Shown: positions 16,979 through 26,353 of the stretch, one piece after another
Position numbering within the stretch: position 1 is the stretch's first letter
Layout: the number at the start of each line of letters is the position of its first letter
Assembly (NCBI GenBank): GCA_029861955.1
Contig: JAOTYK010000008.1
Span: forward strand, 1-64,000
Origin: Acidobacteriota bacterium
GTDB lineage: Bacteria > Acidobacteriota > Polarisedimenticolia > Polarisedimenticolales > Polarisedimenticolaceae
Direction of reading: 5' to 3'
DNA: 64,000 bases
Made by a program: the position numbers and the translations under genes
Notes under the pieces: generated by a model
Told to the model about the DNA's origin: nothing
Database searches by the model: none
The model's input: only the letters and a program-made list of their open reading frames with translations

Positions 16979-17020
16979 GGCCCCGGACCTTTCGACATGG
17001 ACATCGTTTGGCCCCGGACC
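16979..17020 (+). repeat. short direct repeat upstream of the matrixin-like gene
   Basis: GGCCCCGGACC occurs at 16979-16989 and again at 17010-17020, a 31-base period (about three helix turns) within the 198-base gap between thrC and the divergent protease gene. It could be a regulator site. The rest of this gap shows nothing else clear beyond the thrC promoter. Confidence 0.4.
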
Positions 17021-17062
17021 GGGACGTTAGTTTTGCGATAACACAAGCAACGGGGACACTTC

Positions 17063-19087
17063 GTGCGACGCAACACCTCTCTCATCTGCCTCGTGTGGGC
17101 GCTCGGCGTCGCCCTGGCTCCGGTGGCCGCCTCCACGTCCATCTATATGACACCGGAGGCGTTGGCCGAGCGCGCAACCGTCGTCGTCGAAGGCCAGGTC
17201 ACCCGGATCGCGTCGGGGCCCGACGCCAACGGTCTGCGGGTGGCGACCTACATCGATCTCGACATCGATCAGGTCCATCGCGGACCCGCAGACCTGACAG
17301 GTTTGACCGTGCGCGAAGCGGGTGGCGTTGCCGGCGATCTGGTCCTCGAGATCGACGCCGCCCCCCACTACACGGTCGGCGAGCGTGTCTTCGTCTTTCT
17401 CGAAGCCGCGGACGACGGCGCCCTGCGAACCGTCGGTATGTTCTACGGTAAGTACAGCCTTGCGGGATCCGACAGCGATGACGTCGAGCCGGCCCGTCGA
17501 GACCTGGCCGATCGTGGTCGGATTTTCCGCGCACCGCTACGCGACGGCGACGACGACGTGGCCCCGGTCGAGGAGATCGACAAGCGGTCGCTGGTCTCCC
17601 TGACCGCCAGCATGGCGACGCCTCGACATCAGCGTCAGGGTCGTCTGGAATCGGCCGCGTCGACCGACAACTGGCGACCACGACCGGTGGAGTACGACGC
17701 CATCGACTGGCAACGGATCGAGGAGTGGCAGCCCACACCGGCCACCGACCGCGGCTTTGCCTCCGACCTGACGACCTACGAACTGGACGACCAGGATCTT
17801 CGCCCGCGATTCGTGGCGCTATCTTCCAGCAACCCCGCGCGCTGGGTTCAGTCCGACAGCGGCAGCGCCGTCGTGATCGACGTGGACCCGACAGGCAACC
17901 CCCTCGGCAACGACGCCCAGGCGACGGCCGAGATGGTCCGCGCCTTCGATGCGTGGAATGATGTCCCCGAGTCCCGCCTGCTGCTATCCCTCGGCAACGG
18001 CAACGACAACTTCGTCGCGACCCACGCACAGAGTCCGGCCGCCGCCTATCCCGACCGCAGCGTCATCCTGTTCGATGATCCGTACAACGACATCAGCAAT
18101 CCCAGCGGCTGCTCCGGCGTCCTCGCCATCGGCGGCTACTGGCGAACCACCTCCATGGCCGGCATGGTCAACGGCGTCAACTTCCACCCCGTGCTGCGTC
18201 TCTACGTCATCTTCAACAATAACTTCTCGTGCTTCCTCGGTGACGCCGACAACCTGGCGGAGGTCGCCGCTCACGAGCTCGGTCATGGGATCGGTCTGGG
18301 TCACTCCTGGGTCTTCGACGCGCTGATGCGGTCGTCGGCCTACGGCGGTCGTGGCCCGCGTCTGGGTGACGACGATCTCGACGCCGCCCACTGTCACTAC
18401 CCACACGCGGTGGGGATGGTCACACCGAACGGCGGCGAACAGCTGACCGTCGGCGAGACGTATGGGATCCAGTGGAGCGCCAGCGCAGAGAGCAGCGGCG
18501 ACCCCGGAAGCGTCCGACTGCAACTTTCCACAGACGGCGGTCAAGCCTGGAGCACGATCGCCGACGGCACCGCCAACGACGGCTGGTACGACTGGACGGT
18601 TCCCGACACGCCGGGCACCGACATGCGGGTGCGGGTCGTCCGTCCCGCACGCATGGGCGCGAATCCCTCATTGTACGACGAGTTCTGTAGCGACGACGTC
18701 TCCAACAGCTCCTTCGAGATCGTCGCGGCGTCGCCTACCGAGCCCGGCGATATTGACCTCGGCTCGTTGCGTCTGGAACCCAGCGGCTTCGGCGACGTGC
18801 GTGTCAGCTGGGAGGCCGGCTGCTCGACGTCGATCTCCGGCTATACGGTCTACGAGGGCAGTCTGGCCACGCTTCGTGGCGGCCAGTACCAGGTGACGGC
18901 GGCCGTCTGCGACGCCGGCCTCGATCTCGAAGAAGTGCTCACTCCGTCCGGTGCGGATCGGTTCTATCTGGTGGTCCCCCACGACGCCTCCCGCGAAGGT
19001 GGGCTGGGGGTCGACTCGGATGGCACCCTGCGACCCGCACCGTCTTCGCCCTGCCGGGCTTCGACGACGGGGTCCAGCTGCTCCTAA
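17063..19087 (+). CDS. secreted matrixin-like zinc metalloprotease
   Basis: The 674-residue exported protein has a signal peptide (LICLVWALGVALAPVAAS), a conserved-looking N-terminal domain (about 25-150) and a zinc site HELGHGIGLGHS near residue 410. HExxHxxGLGH is the matrixin/metzincin form, and LMRSSAYGG after it may hold the Met-turn. An Ig-like domain starts at VTPNGGEQLTVGETYGIQWS, and a fibronectin-III-like end follows. It probably digests external protein. The start is a GTG. It is convergent with the CRTAC1 gene, sharing a CTAA stop overlap. Confidence 0.85.
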   Translation: MRRNTSLICLVWALGVALAPVAASTSIYMTPEALAERATVVVEGQVTRIASGPDANGLRVATYIDLDIDQVHRGPADLTGLTVREAGGVAGDLVLEIDAAPHYTVGERVFVFLEAADDGALRTVGMFYGKYSLAGSDSDDVEPARRDLADRGRIFRAPLRDGDDDVAPVEEIDKRSLVSLTASMATPRHQRQGRLESAASTDNWRPRPVEYDAIDWQRIEEWQPTPATDRGFASDLTTYELDDQDLRPRFVALSSSNPARWVQSDSGSAVVIDVDPTGNPLGNDAQATAEMVRAFDAWNDVPESRLLLSLGNGNDNFVATHAQSPAAAYPDRSVILFDDPYNDISNPSGCSGVLAIGGYWRTTSMAGMVNGVNFHPVLRLYVIFNNNFSCFLGDADNLAEVAAHELGHGIGLGHSWVFDALMRSSAYGGRGPRLGDDDLDAAHCHYPHAVGMVTPNGGEQLTVGETYGIQWSASAESSGDPGSVRLQLSTDGGQAWSTIADGTANDGWYDWTVPDTPGTDMRVRVVRPARMGANPSLYDEFCSDDVSNSSFEIVAASPTEPGDIDLGSLRLEPSGFGDVRVSWEAGCSTSISGYTVYEGSLATLRGGQYQVTAAVCDAGLDLEEVLTPSGADRFYLVVPHDASREGGLGVDSDGTLRPAPSSPCRASTTGSSCS

Positions 19088-20745
19088 TCCCGTTGGATCG
19101 TGTGGGTTTGATTGACGTCAAACGCGCCTAACGTCTGTCGCGTGCCGTCGACCCACAGGATCTCGAGGGCATCGATCTTCGTGGCTTCACCCAGCCCGAA
19201 GGTCACCCTCGGGTCATTGCAGGCGAGGTAACTGTAACCGGAGCGAACGTCCTGACGTTCGGTGTGATCGCCGACCGAGGCGAACAACACGGCCCCCTCG
19301 GCATCCCGACCGGACCGCTCCAACACACGAAAGCGGACCCAGTTGCCGACATCCTCGTGGACGTTCATCAGCAGATGCGCCCGCTGGTCCTTGTTCACGA
19401 CCAGGATATCGGGAGCCCCGTCGTCGTCGATGTCGCCGAATGCCGCCGCCCGGCTGGCCGCGATGAGGGGTTCGGTGGTCCCGCCCCGGGGAAGGACCTC
19501 ATCGAAGGAACCCTGGTCTCTGCCCTTGAACAGGAGGTTGATCTCGGCGAAGCCGTCCTCGGCAAGACTCGATGGCGAACGCATCACCTTGCCGTTGGCC
19601 TGAAAGAGATCGAACTCGCCGTCCAGGTCGAAGTCCACCCAGCCGAGCCCGAAGCGTGTGTAGCGACGGCTGACGAGTCCCAGGCCGGTACGGGCCGTCA
19701 CATCCGAGAAGTACTCCCCCTCGTTCCGATAGACCGAGTCGGTCTCGTCCACGAGGTTACAGACCATCAGGTCCAGGTCGCCGTCATCGTCGACGTCTCC
19801 TGCAGTCACACCCATGCCGGCCTTCGGCACGCCACCTTCCAGGTCGACCGCAACCCCCGCCACCAATGCACGGTCGATGAACGTCCCGTCCTGCTGGTTG
19901 ACCCATAACTGATCGCCGATCCCGTCGTTGGCCACGAAGATATCCAACCAGTCGTCGCCGCTGAAATCGCCGAACACAAAACCAAGCCCGTTGCCGAAGC
20001 CCGCATCGAGACCGGCGGCCACCGTCACATCGGTGAATCGTCCTTCACCATCATTGCGATAGAGAGTATCCATCGACGGTGAGTCGTAGTTCAGCGGGCT
20101 ACAGTAGTCCGGCTCCCCCATCGGGTTGGCGCAGTCCAGCTCCGTGGACTCCTGCCAGTTCAGGTAGTTGGCCACGAAGAGATCCAGGTCGCCGTCACGA
20201 TCGTAGTCGAAGAAGCCCGCGCTGGTGCCCCAACCGTCATGCCCCACACCGGCGACGTCGGTGGCGTCGACGAACTTGCCGCTACCGTCATTCAGCAGCA
20301 GCGTGTTGGGTCCGAAGTTGGTGACATAAAGATCCACATCGCCGTCATCGTCCACGTCGCCGCACGCGACACCCATCCCGTAACCACTGCCGGCGCCTGC
20401 GCCGCTGTCCTGCACCTCGCGGAAGCGACCGTCGCCGAGGTTCTCGAATAGCTGGTTTCCGGGGGTTCGTTTTGCGGGGTCGGTGAGACTGCCGCTCTGC
20501 ACCAGATAGGCGTCCAGGTCACCGTCATTGTCCATGTCGAACAGACCGCCGCCACCGGCCGCCGCCTCGGGCATCAGGTAGCGACCATCGTGACCCGAGC
20601 GATGGACGAAAGTCAGACCGCGGGCTGCGGCATCCTCCTGGAACCACGGCTCCGGCGTGTCTTCCTGGGGCTCCGTCGGCGGCGTACAGGCCAACGTCCC
20701 GAGCAACGAGCACGTCACGAGCAACTTAAGACAACTATCCCGCAC
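19084..20745 (-). CDS. CRTAC1 family lipoprotein (FG-GAP repeats, ASPIC/UnbV end)
   Basis: The protein has about 553 residues and many FG-GAP/VCBS repeats with calcium-binding loops (DMDNDGDLDAYL, DVDDDGDVDLYV, DYDRDGDLDLFVAN), forming a beta-propeller, then an ASPIC/UnbV-type end (ALEILWVDGTRQTL). This is the bacterial CRTAC1 layout; the function is unknown. The GTG at 20745 is chosen because AAGAGGG lies just upstream and it gives a lipoprotein signal ending in LLGTLAC. It overlaps the end of the upstream TPR gene by 11 bases. Confidence 0.87.
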   Translation of the reverse strand: MRDSCLKLLVTCSLLGTLACTPPTEPQEDTPEPWFQEDAAARGLTFVHRSGHDGRYLMPEAAAGGGGLFDMDNDGDLDAYLVQSGSLTDPAKRTPGNQLFENLGDGRFREVQDSGAGAGSGYGMGVACGDVDDDGDVDLYVTNFGPNTLLLNDGSGKFVDATDVAGVGHDGWGTSAGFFDYDRDGDLDLFVANYLNWQESTELDCANPMGEPDYCSPLNYDSPSMDTLYRNDGEGRFTDVTVAAGLDAGFGNGLGFVFGDFSGDDWLDIFVANDGIGDQLWVNQQDGTFIDRALVAGVAVDLEGGVPKAGMGVTAGDVDDDGDLDLMVCNLVDETDSVYRNEGEYFSDVTARTGLGLVSRRYTRFGLGWVDFDLDGEFDLFQANGKVMRSPSSLAEDGFAEINLLFKGRDQGSFDEVLPRGGTTEPLIAASRAAAFGDIDDDGAPDILVVNKDQRAHLLMNVHEDVGNWVRFRVLERSGRDAEGAVLFASVGDHTERQDVRSGYSYLACNDPRVTFGLGEATKIDALEILWVDGTRQTLGAFDVNQTHTIQRD

Positions 20746-22162
20746 CGCCACCCTCTTGCTGCTGTCGCCTGGACTGCTGGAGCAATTGGTTGACACGGTC
20801 CGGCTGACTCGGCCCCAGTTCCAACGCACGCACCAGCGCGGTCTCGGCGACGGCGGGATTGCCGGCGAACAACATCACCAGCCCGTAACGAACATGAAGG
20901 TCGGCATCCTGATCCTGCTGCTGGAGCGCCTCCTGGTAGCGTTCGGCCGCCGGCTCCCAACGTTTGAGCGTAGCCAGGCAGTCGCCCAGCGTCTCCAGAA
21001 CCCGCGGATTCCCCGGATCGAGTCGTAGCGCCTCCTCGAGAGCGTCCACCGCGTCCTCGTTCCGCGCCAGTGCACGGAGCGCGGTCCCCTTGCGGATGTG
21101 GGCGAGGCTCTGCTCCGGCCGCAACTCGATGGATCGTTCGGCGTGACGCAACGCGCCGGCCGCGTCACGGGTCACGTAGTAGTAGGCCGACAGCTCCAGA
21201 TGGACCCTCGGGTTCTCGGGGTGACGGTCCAGCGCGTCCTGTAAGACGACGAGGGCCTTCTCGTTCTTCCCGAGCCGCATCAGGACCTGCCCCATCTGTG
21301 CCAGCACACGGACGTCGTCGGGGTTACGCTCACGCAGGGACTGCAGCATCTGCAACGCGACGTCGTTCTGCCCGTCGTTGGCCAGCTGGATCGCCAACTG
21401 GACCTGGGCACCGTAGCCCACGCGATAACGCAGGACGTCGTTGCTCCAGAGATCGTCACGGATGACCTGGGATCCGCCGCCCCGCTTGAGGTGGTACTCG
21501 GCCCGCGTCATGTCGCCGAGCTGCCGGTAGGCGTTGCCAGCCAGCAGGTTGGCCAACGAATGGGTGGGATCTTTTCGCAGGATCTCCCGGGCCGCGACCA
21601 GCGCCTCTTCGGCCTGCCCTTTCTCGAGGGTCACGCGCACACGACCCAGGCGGGCCTGCACGTTTCCGGGGTTCAGTTCGAGCGCGCGATCGAAGTCCGT
21701 CGCCGCACGATCCACATCGCCCAGTTCGAAATGCCAACCGCCACGACGCCAGTAGCTGGGGACGTAGTCCGGCTGCAACGCGATGGAGCGTCCCATCGAC
21801 TCGATGGCCGCCTCCAGATCGCCTTCGCGATGTTGGAGTCGAGCCAGGTGGTACCACGCCACCGGCTGCTCGGCGTCCAGGGTCAGGGACTGCACGAAAG
21901 TCGCCGCCGATTCTACGAACAGCTCGTTGGCCTGATAGACCATGGCCAGCCGGGTCCGTGGCTCCGGGTTGGACGTGTCCTTCTCGACGTCCAGGAGCAT
22001 CTGTTGCACCAGAGCGGCGACGGTCGAATCCAGGGCACTCATATCCGCCGGCCGAGGGATCGGTCCGAGCGCTTCGGGTGCCGAGGGGCCACAGCCAGGC
22101 GAGAGCAGGAGCCCCAGGCCGAGCCCCACGACGATCCAGAGTCCGCGAATCTTCCGCCCCAC
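20735..22162 (-). CDS. TPR-repeat lipoprotein partnered with CRTAC1
   Basis: The 475-residue protein has a lipoprotein signal (IVVGLGLGLLLSPGC) and at least nine tetratricopeptide repeats (AWYHLARLQHREGDLEAAIE, YWRRGGWHFELGDVDRAATD and others). The GTG start has AGGAG upstream. It overlaps the CRTAC1 gene by 11 bases, and this TPR/CRTAC1 pairing recurs in Acidobacteria and Planctomycetes. A surface protein-protein scaffold is likely; the partner may be the CRTAC1 propeller (inference). Confidence 0.83.
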   Translation of the reverse strand: MGRKIRGLWIVVGLGLGLLLSPGCGPSAPEALGPIPRPADMSALDSTVAALVQQMLLDVEKDTSNPEPRTRLAMVYQANELFVESAATFVQSLTLDAEQPVAWYHLARLQHREGDLEAAIESMGRSIALQPDYVPSYWRRGGWHFELGDVDRAATDFDRALELNPGNVQARLGRVRVTLEKGQAEEALVAAREILRKDPTHSLANLLAGNAYRQLGDMTRAEYHLKRGGGSQVIRDDLWSNDVLRYRVGYGAQVQLAIQLANDGQNDVALQMLQSLRERNPDDVRVLAQMGQVLMRLGKNEKALVVLQDALDRHPENPRVHLELSAYYYVTRDAAGALRHAERSIELRPEQSLAHIRKGTALRALARNEDAVDALEEALRLDPGNPRVLETLGDCLATLKRWEPAAERYQEALQQQDQDADLHVRYGLVMLFAGNPAVAETALVRALELGPSQPDRVNQLLQQSRRQQQEGGGAG

Positions 22163-22197
22163 GCCTCGATCTCCTACCGGGAAACGTCGTCTACTCC

Positions 22198-22216
22198 AAT
22201 ATACTCGACCGTCGAG
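22198..22216. promoter_or_regulatory. overlapping divergent -10 boxes and palindrome
   Basis: In the 78-base gap between the TPR gene and the alkyltransferase-like gene, a rightward -10 TATACT (22200-22205) overlaps a leftward TATATT (22198-22203). They abut a perfect palindrome, CTCGAC-C-GTCGAG (22204-22216). Neither has a good -35. One bound protein could govern both directions. Confidence 0.4.
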
Positions 22217-22240
22217 AGATTACCGGCCCAGGAGGATCCG

Positions 22241-22624
22241 ATGAAGCGTAAGCCGAGGCCCATCCGGACCGCGGACCGTCTGCACGGGGATCAACGCGAC
22301 ACCGCCGAAGCCGGCACGGGTGCCTTCGCGGCGGTTTATGCGATGGTCCGCCGAATCCCACGCGGTCACGTCATGACCTATGGACAGATCGCCAACGAGA
22401 TCGAGGATCGACTCTCGCCCCGTGCGGTGGGCTGGGCGCTGAATGGCTGCCCGTCGGATGTCCCCTGGCAACGGGTGGTCAACGCGACCGGAGGCTGCTC
22501 CACCGATCGACTTGCCGACAGCCCCCGGGGACTTCAGCGAGCGCTACTGGAAGAGGAAGGGATCGCCTTTCGTGACAACGGGACGCTGGACCTTCTGACC
22601 TACCGCTGGATCCCCGCGGACTAA
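22241..22624 (+). CDS. alkyltransferase-like protein (ATL), MGMT family
   Basis: The 127-residue protein has the MGMT DNA-binding fold (FAAVYAMVRRIPRGHVMTYG, PRAVGWALNGCPSD), but at the active site it reads VPWQRVVNATG, where the PCHR Cys of true methyltransferases is Trp. This is the ATL pattern: such proteins bind O6-alkylguanine without repairing it and hand the lesion to nucleotide excision repair. AGGAGG lies 5 bases before the ATG. It is convergent with tyrS, sharing a CTAA stop overlap. Confidence 0.9.
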   Translation: MKRKPRPIRTADRLHGDQRDTAEAGTGAFAAVYAMVRRIPRGHVMTYGQIANEIEDRLSPRAVGWALNGCPSDVPWQRVVNATGGCSTDRLADSPRGLQRALLEEEGIAFRDNGTLDLLTYRWIPAD

Positions 22625-23859
22625 CCCTCGAAGCGGATGCGCGCGAAGCGGCGCTTGCCCACCTTGACCAGCCAGGCGTCCCCCCCGGCGACCGCCCGCT
22701 CGAACGTGCCCTCGCCGACCCGCTCCCCGTCGATGGCCACTGCGCCTTGCTTGAGAAGACGGTTGGCCTCGGTCTTGGAACTGGCCAGTCGGGTGTCCGC
22801 CAGAAGTTGTGGCAGGAAGGTCTTGCCGTCGCCGACAGCGAAGGTGAACTCCGGGACGTCCTCGGGTGTGCCCTTGTTCTGGAAGACCCGGCTGAACTCT
22901 TCCCGCGCCTTCTGTGCCGCCGCCTCGCCATGGAACCCGGCGATGATTCGTGCGGCCAGCCCCTCCTTGGCCTTCTTCGGGTGGAGCGTGCCGTCTTCCG
23001 ACAACCTTCGCATCTCCGCGATGCCGTCCAGCGATACATCCGTACAGAGCTCGTAGTAACGCCACATCAGGTCGTCGCTGATCGACATCAACTTGCCGAA
23101 AACCTGGACGGGGTCCTCCTCGACACCGACGTAGTTGTCGAGAGACTTGGACATCTTCTCGATGCCGTCGAGTCCCTCGAGTAGCGGCGTCGTCAGTACG
23201 ACCTGCGGCGGAAGATCGTAGCCGGGCATGATATCCCGCCCGACGTTCAGGTTGAACAGTTGATCGGTGCCACCCAGCTCGACATCCGCCTTCAGATAGA
23301 CCGAATCGTAGGCCTGGGCCAACGGGTAGAGAAACTCGTGAATCGAGATCGACTGGCCGGCGTTGTAACGTTTCTTGAAGTCGTTGCGCTCCAACATCCG
23401 CGCAACGTTGTAGCGTGCCGCCAGACGAACGAAGCCGTCAGAGCCCAACTCGTCGAGCCATTCGCTGTTGAAGCGAATCTCCGTCTCGTCGGGGTCGAGG
23501 ACCTTGAAGCACTGCCGCTTGTAGGTTTCGGCGTTGGCGAGGATCTCCTCGTTGGACAGGGCCGGCCGCGTCTTCGATCGACCGCTGGGATCGCCGATGC
23601 GTCCCGTGAAGTCGCCGATGACGAAGATCACCCGGTGACCGAGATCCTGAAAGTGACGCATCTTTCGCAGCAGCACGGTATGACCGAGATGCAGATCCGG
23701 CGCCGTCGGATCGAAGCCCACCTTGACCAGCAGCGGCCGCTCGTTCTTGCGGGAGTCCTGAAGTTTTTGCTTCAGCTCGTCACGCCGGAACAGGTCCACC
23801 GAGCCCCGCTCGAGGAGTGCGAGTTGCTCGTCGACGTCGGCGAAAATCGATTGGCTCAA
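22621..23859 (-). CDS. tyrS: tyrosyl-tRNA synthetase
   Basis: TyrS charges tRNA-Tyr. The class I signatures are DLHLGHTVLL (HIGH) and KMSKS, with the tyrosine pocket in VELGGTDQLFN and FLYPLAQAYDS. A C-terminal S4 RNA-binding domain is present. The TTG at 23859 is chosen because ATGAGG lies just upstream and family members begin about there; a TTG at 23904 has no ribosome site. It is the last gene of the purine/radC run. Confidence 0.93.
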   Translation of the reverse strand: MSQSIFADVDEQLALLERGSVDLFRRDELKQKLQDSRKNERPLLVKVGFDPTAPDLHLGHTVLLRKMRHFQDLGHRVIFVIGDFTGRIGDPSGRSKTRPALSNEEILANAETYKRQCFKVLDPDETEIRFNSEWLDELGSDGFVRLAARYNVARMLERNDFKKRYNAGQSISIHEFLYPLAQAYDSVYLKADVELGGTDQLFNLNVGRDIMPGYDLPPQVVLTTPLLEGLDGIEKMSKSLDNYVGVEEDPVQVFGKLMSISDDLMWRYYELCTDVSLDGIAEMRRLSEDGTLHPKKAKEGLAARIIAGFHGEAAAQKAREEFSRVFQNKGTPEDVPEFTFAVGDGKTFLPQLLADTRLASSKTEANRLLKQGAVAIDGERVGEGTFERAVAGGDAWLVKVGKRRFARIRFEG

Positions 23860-23922
23860 GACGACCTCATGGGGTTGCGACCGGATCGACGGGGATTCTA
23901 ACAAACCGTTGCACGGGAAGCC

Positions 23923-24615
23923 TCAGAGGAGTCCCCGCTCCCGCAGGCTGGTGTAGCCGTCGCGGGTGACGACCAGATGATCGAACAGTTCGATACCCAG
24001 CAGTTCGGCCGCCGACGCGACGCTTCGGGTGAACTCGATATCCTCCGGCGACGGGTCCCGGCAGCCGCTCGGATGGTTGTGGGCCAGCAGGAACCCGAAC
24101 GCCAGATGGACGATGGCGGGATGAAGAATCTCTCTTGGATGGGCCCGGGTGATGTTCAGACTGCCGACGGAGATCGTCTCGCGATGGATCATCCCGTTCT
24201 GGGGATCCAGGTAGAGCCCGACCAGATGCTCCTTGGTCTGCCGACCCAGCTCCCTGAGGTGTCCCCAGGCATCGGACGGGCCGCCGATCCGCGGACGCCG
24301 GGGTTCCGGTTGGTCGCCTACGAGCCGTCGTCCCAACTCCACCGTCGCCTGCAACCTTGCGGCGGGCTCCAGCGGCAGCCCCGACTCGGCGCGGAGACGG
24401 TCGAGGGGCCAGCCGCGGATGGCCTCGATGCCGTGCTCCCCGATCATGCGGGTCACCGCCTGCGCCCGCTGGACCGGTTGCACCTCAAGCGCCAGGACCA
24501 GTCCCAGCAGCTCGTCCTGGGTCAGGGCCTCGACGCCCTGCCCACGCAGCCGTTCGCACAGATGACGCGGACGACGACGCTGACGGGTCCGATCCTGTCT
24601 CCTGGCACCGTACAT
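23923..24615 (-). CDS. radC: RadC-family JAB/MPN protein
   Basis: The 230-residue protein has an N-terminal helix-hairpin-helix part and a JAB1/MPN domain with the metal motif HNHPSGCRDPSPED. Although called DNA repair protein RadC, the family is a putative metal-dependent enzyme of uncertain role. It is transcribed with purN upstream (48 bases) and tyrS downstream (63 bases). Confidence 0.9.
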   Translation of the reverse strand: MYGARRQDRTRQRRRPRHLCERLRGQGVEALTQDELLGLVLALEVQPVQRAQAVTRMIGEHGIEAIRGWPLDRLRAESGLPLEPAARLQATVELGRRLVGDQPEPRRPRIGGPSDAWGHLRELGRQTKEHLVGLYLDPQNGMIHRETISVGSLNITRAHPREILHPAIVHLAFGFLLAHNHPSGCRDPSPEDIEFTRSVASAAELLGIELFDHLVVTRDGYTSLRERGLL

Positions 24616-24663
24616 CGTGGACTTCTCGAATCGTCAGGAGACGGCGGAACCGGGCGATAGACG

Positions 24664-25296
24664 TCAGTGGGTGGCGGCCAGGATCCGCACCCGTCGTCCT
24701 TCCACACGGAGACGACCTGCGGCGAGGAGCGCCAGCGCTTCGGGATAGATGCGATGCTCCTGCTCGAGGATGCGGGCCGAGAGGGTCTCCTCGGTGTCGT
24801 CGGGCTGGATCGGGACGACGGCCTGCAGGACGATCGGTCCATGATCGCACTTTTCGTCGACGAGGTGCACGGTGCATCCTGCAAACGACGCCCCGTGGTC
24901 CAGGGCCTGGCGCTGCGCGTGCAGACCCGGGAACGCCGGCAGCAACGAAGGATGGATGTTGAGGATCCGACCACGGAAAGCTCCCACCATCCTTGGCGTC
25001 AGAAGCCGCATGTAACCGGCCAGACAGACGAGATCGACGGCGTGCTCCTTCAGGATCCGGATCAACTCTTGCTCGTGACGATCCCGGGGTTTGACCTGCT
25101 TGTGATCCACCACCGCCGTGGCGATCCCGCGGGCGGCGGCGATTTCAAGCCCACCGGCATCGGGGCGATTGGAGATGACCACCGCCGGCTGGGCGTCGAT
25201 GGAACCGTCGGCCATGGCGTCGAGCAGCGCCACCATGTTGCTCCCCCTCCCGGAGAGCAGGATGCCGACACGACGCGGGCTACGCTCCATCGACAT
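24664..25296 (-). CDS. purN: phosphoribosylglycinamide formyltransferase
   Basis: PurN transfers a formyl group from 10-formyl-THF to GAR in purine synthesis. The protein has SGRGSNMVALLDAM for phosphate binding and the catalytic Asn/His/Asp in ILNIHPSLLPAFPG and DHGPIV. The ATG at 25296 is used; one at 25290 is equally possible. It overlaps the end of purM by 17 bases, so translational coupling is likely. Confidence 0.93.
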   Translation of the reverse strand: MSMERSPRRVGILLSGRGSNMVALLDAMADGSIDAQPAVVISNRPDAGGLEIAAARGIATAVVDHKQVKPRDRHEQELIRILKEHAVDLVCLAGYMRLLTPRMVGAFRGRILNIHPSLLPAFPGLHAQRQALDHGASFAGCTVHLVDEKCDHGPIVLQAVVPIQPDDTEETLSARILEQEHRIYPEALALLAAGRLRVEGRRVRILAATH

Positions 25297-26353
25297 ACCG
25301 CACCTGCCCGTCGCCGCGGATGACACGACCGATCGTGTGGTGTGCCTGACCGACCTGGTCGAGATGGGACTGAACCCGGGCGAGGTCGTCCGCGCCACAG
25401 ATCACGACCATGCCGATACCCATATTGAAGGTGCGATACATGTCGTCCGTAGGGACGTTGCCGTGTTCCTGAATGTACCGGAAGACCGGCAACACCGGCC
25501 AACTGCCGAGCTGGATCTCAACACCAAGACCGTCGCCCAGGACCCGCGGAACGTTGTCGGTCAGCCCCCCGCCGGTGATGTGGGCCAAGCCGTGGATCCG
25601 ATCGGCGTCCAGCAGCGGCGTCAACGGCTTCAGATAGCAGAGATGGGGTGCCAGCAGGATGTCGCCGACGGTCTCGTCAAGACCCGCCACGGCATCGTCG
25701 ACGTCGTGTCCCGTGACGTCGAAGAAGATCTTGCGCGCCAGGGAATAACCGTTGGTGTGGAGACCCGCGGAGGGCAGACCCAGGAGAACGTCGCCCTCGC
25801 GGACCGCGCTGCCGTCGAGGATCTTCCCACGATCCGCAATGCCGACGATGAACCCCGCGACGTCATACTCCCCGTCCTTGTAGAACCCCGGCATCTCCGC
25901 GGTCTCGCCACCCAGCAGCGCGCAGCCGGCATCGCGACAACCGCCTGCGACCCCCTCGACGACCGCCGCCAACACGGCCGGCTCCAGGACACCCGTCGCC
26001 ACGTAGTCCAGAAAGAACAGGGGGCGTGCACCCTGAACGAGGATGTCGTTGACGCAATGCTGAACGAGATCTCGGCCGCAGCTGTCGTGACGCCCGGTCC
26101 GAAACGCGACCTGCAGTTTGGTGCCGACGCCGTCGGCACTGGAGACCAGGACCGGCTGCTCCATGCCCGACAGGTCGGGAGAGAACAACCCACCAAAACT
26201 ACCGAGATCGGATAGCACGCCGGACGTCCGTGTCGACTTGACGAACTCCTTGATGCGGCTTAGCGCCTGGTCCTGCGCATCGATATCCACACCGGAGTCC
26301 CGATAGGTCCACGCCTTGCGTGGCGTCGTCTCGTCCTGTTCAGTCTTCGACAC
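25280..26353 (-). CDS. purM: phosphoribosylformylglycinamidine cyclo-ligase (AIR synthetase)
   Basis: PurM closes the imidazole ring of AIR using ATP. The 357-residue protein has SSADGVGTKLQVAF, CVNDILVQGARPLFFLDYV and GGETAEMPGFY, all standard for the family. The GTG at 26353 has AGGAGAG at good spacing; the upstream GTG at 26374 does not. It lies 120 bases after purF, a gap in which I saw no firm signal beyond a weak TACTAT. Confidence 0.94.
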   Translation of the reverse strand: MSKTEQDETTPRKAWTYRDSGVDIDAQDQALSRIKEFVKSTRTSGVLSDLGSFGGLFSPDLSGMEQPVLVSSADGVGTKLQVAFRTGRHDSCGRDLVQHCVNDILVQGARPLFFLDYVATGVLEPAVLAAVVEGVAGGCRDAGCALLGGETAEMPGFYKDGEYDVAGFIVGIADRGKILDGSAVREGDVLLGLPSAGLHTNGYSLARKIFFDVTGHDVDDAVAGLDETVGDILLAPHLCYLKPLTPLLDADRIHGLAHITGGGLTDNVPRVLGDGLGVEIQLGSWPVLPVFRYIQEHGNVPTDDMYRTFNMGIGMVVICGADDLARVQSHLDQVGQAHHTIGRVIRGDGQVRYVDGA

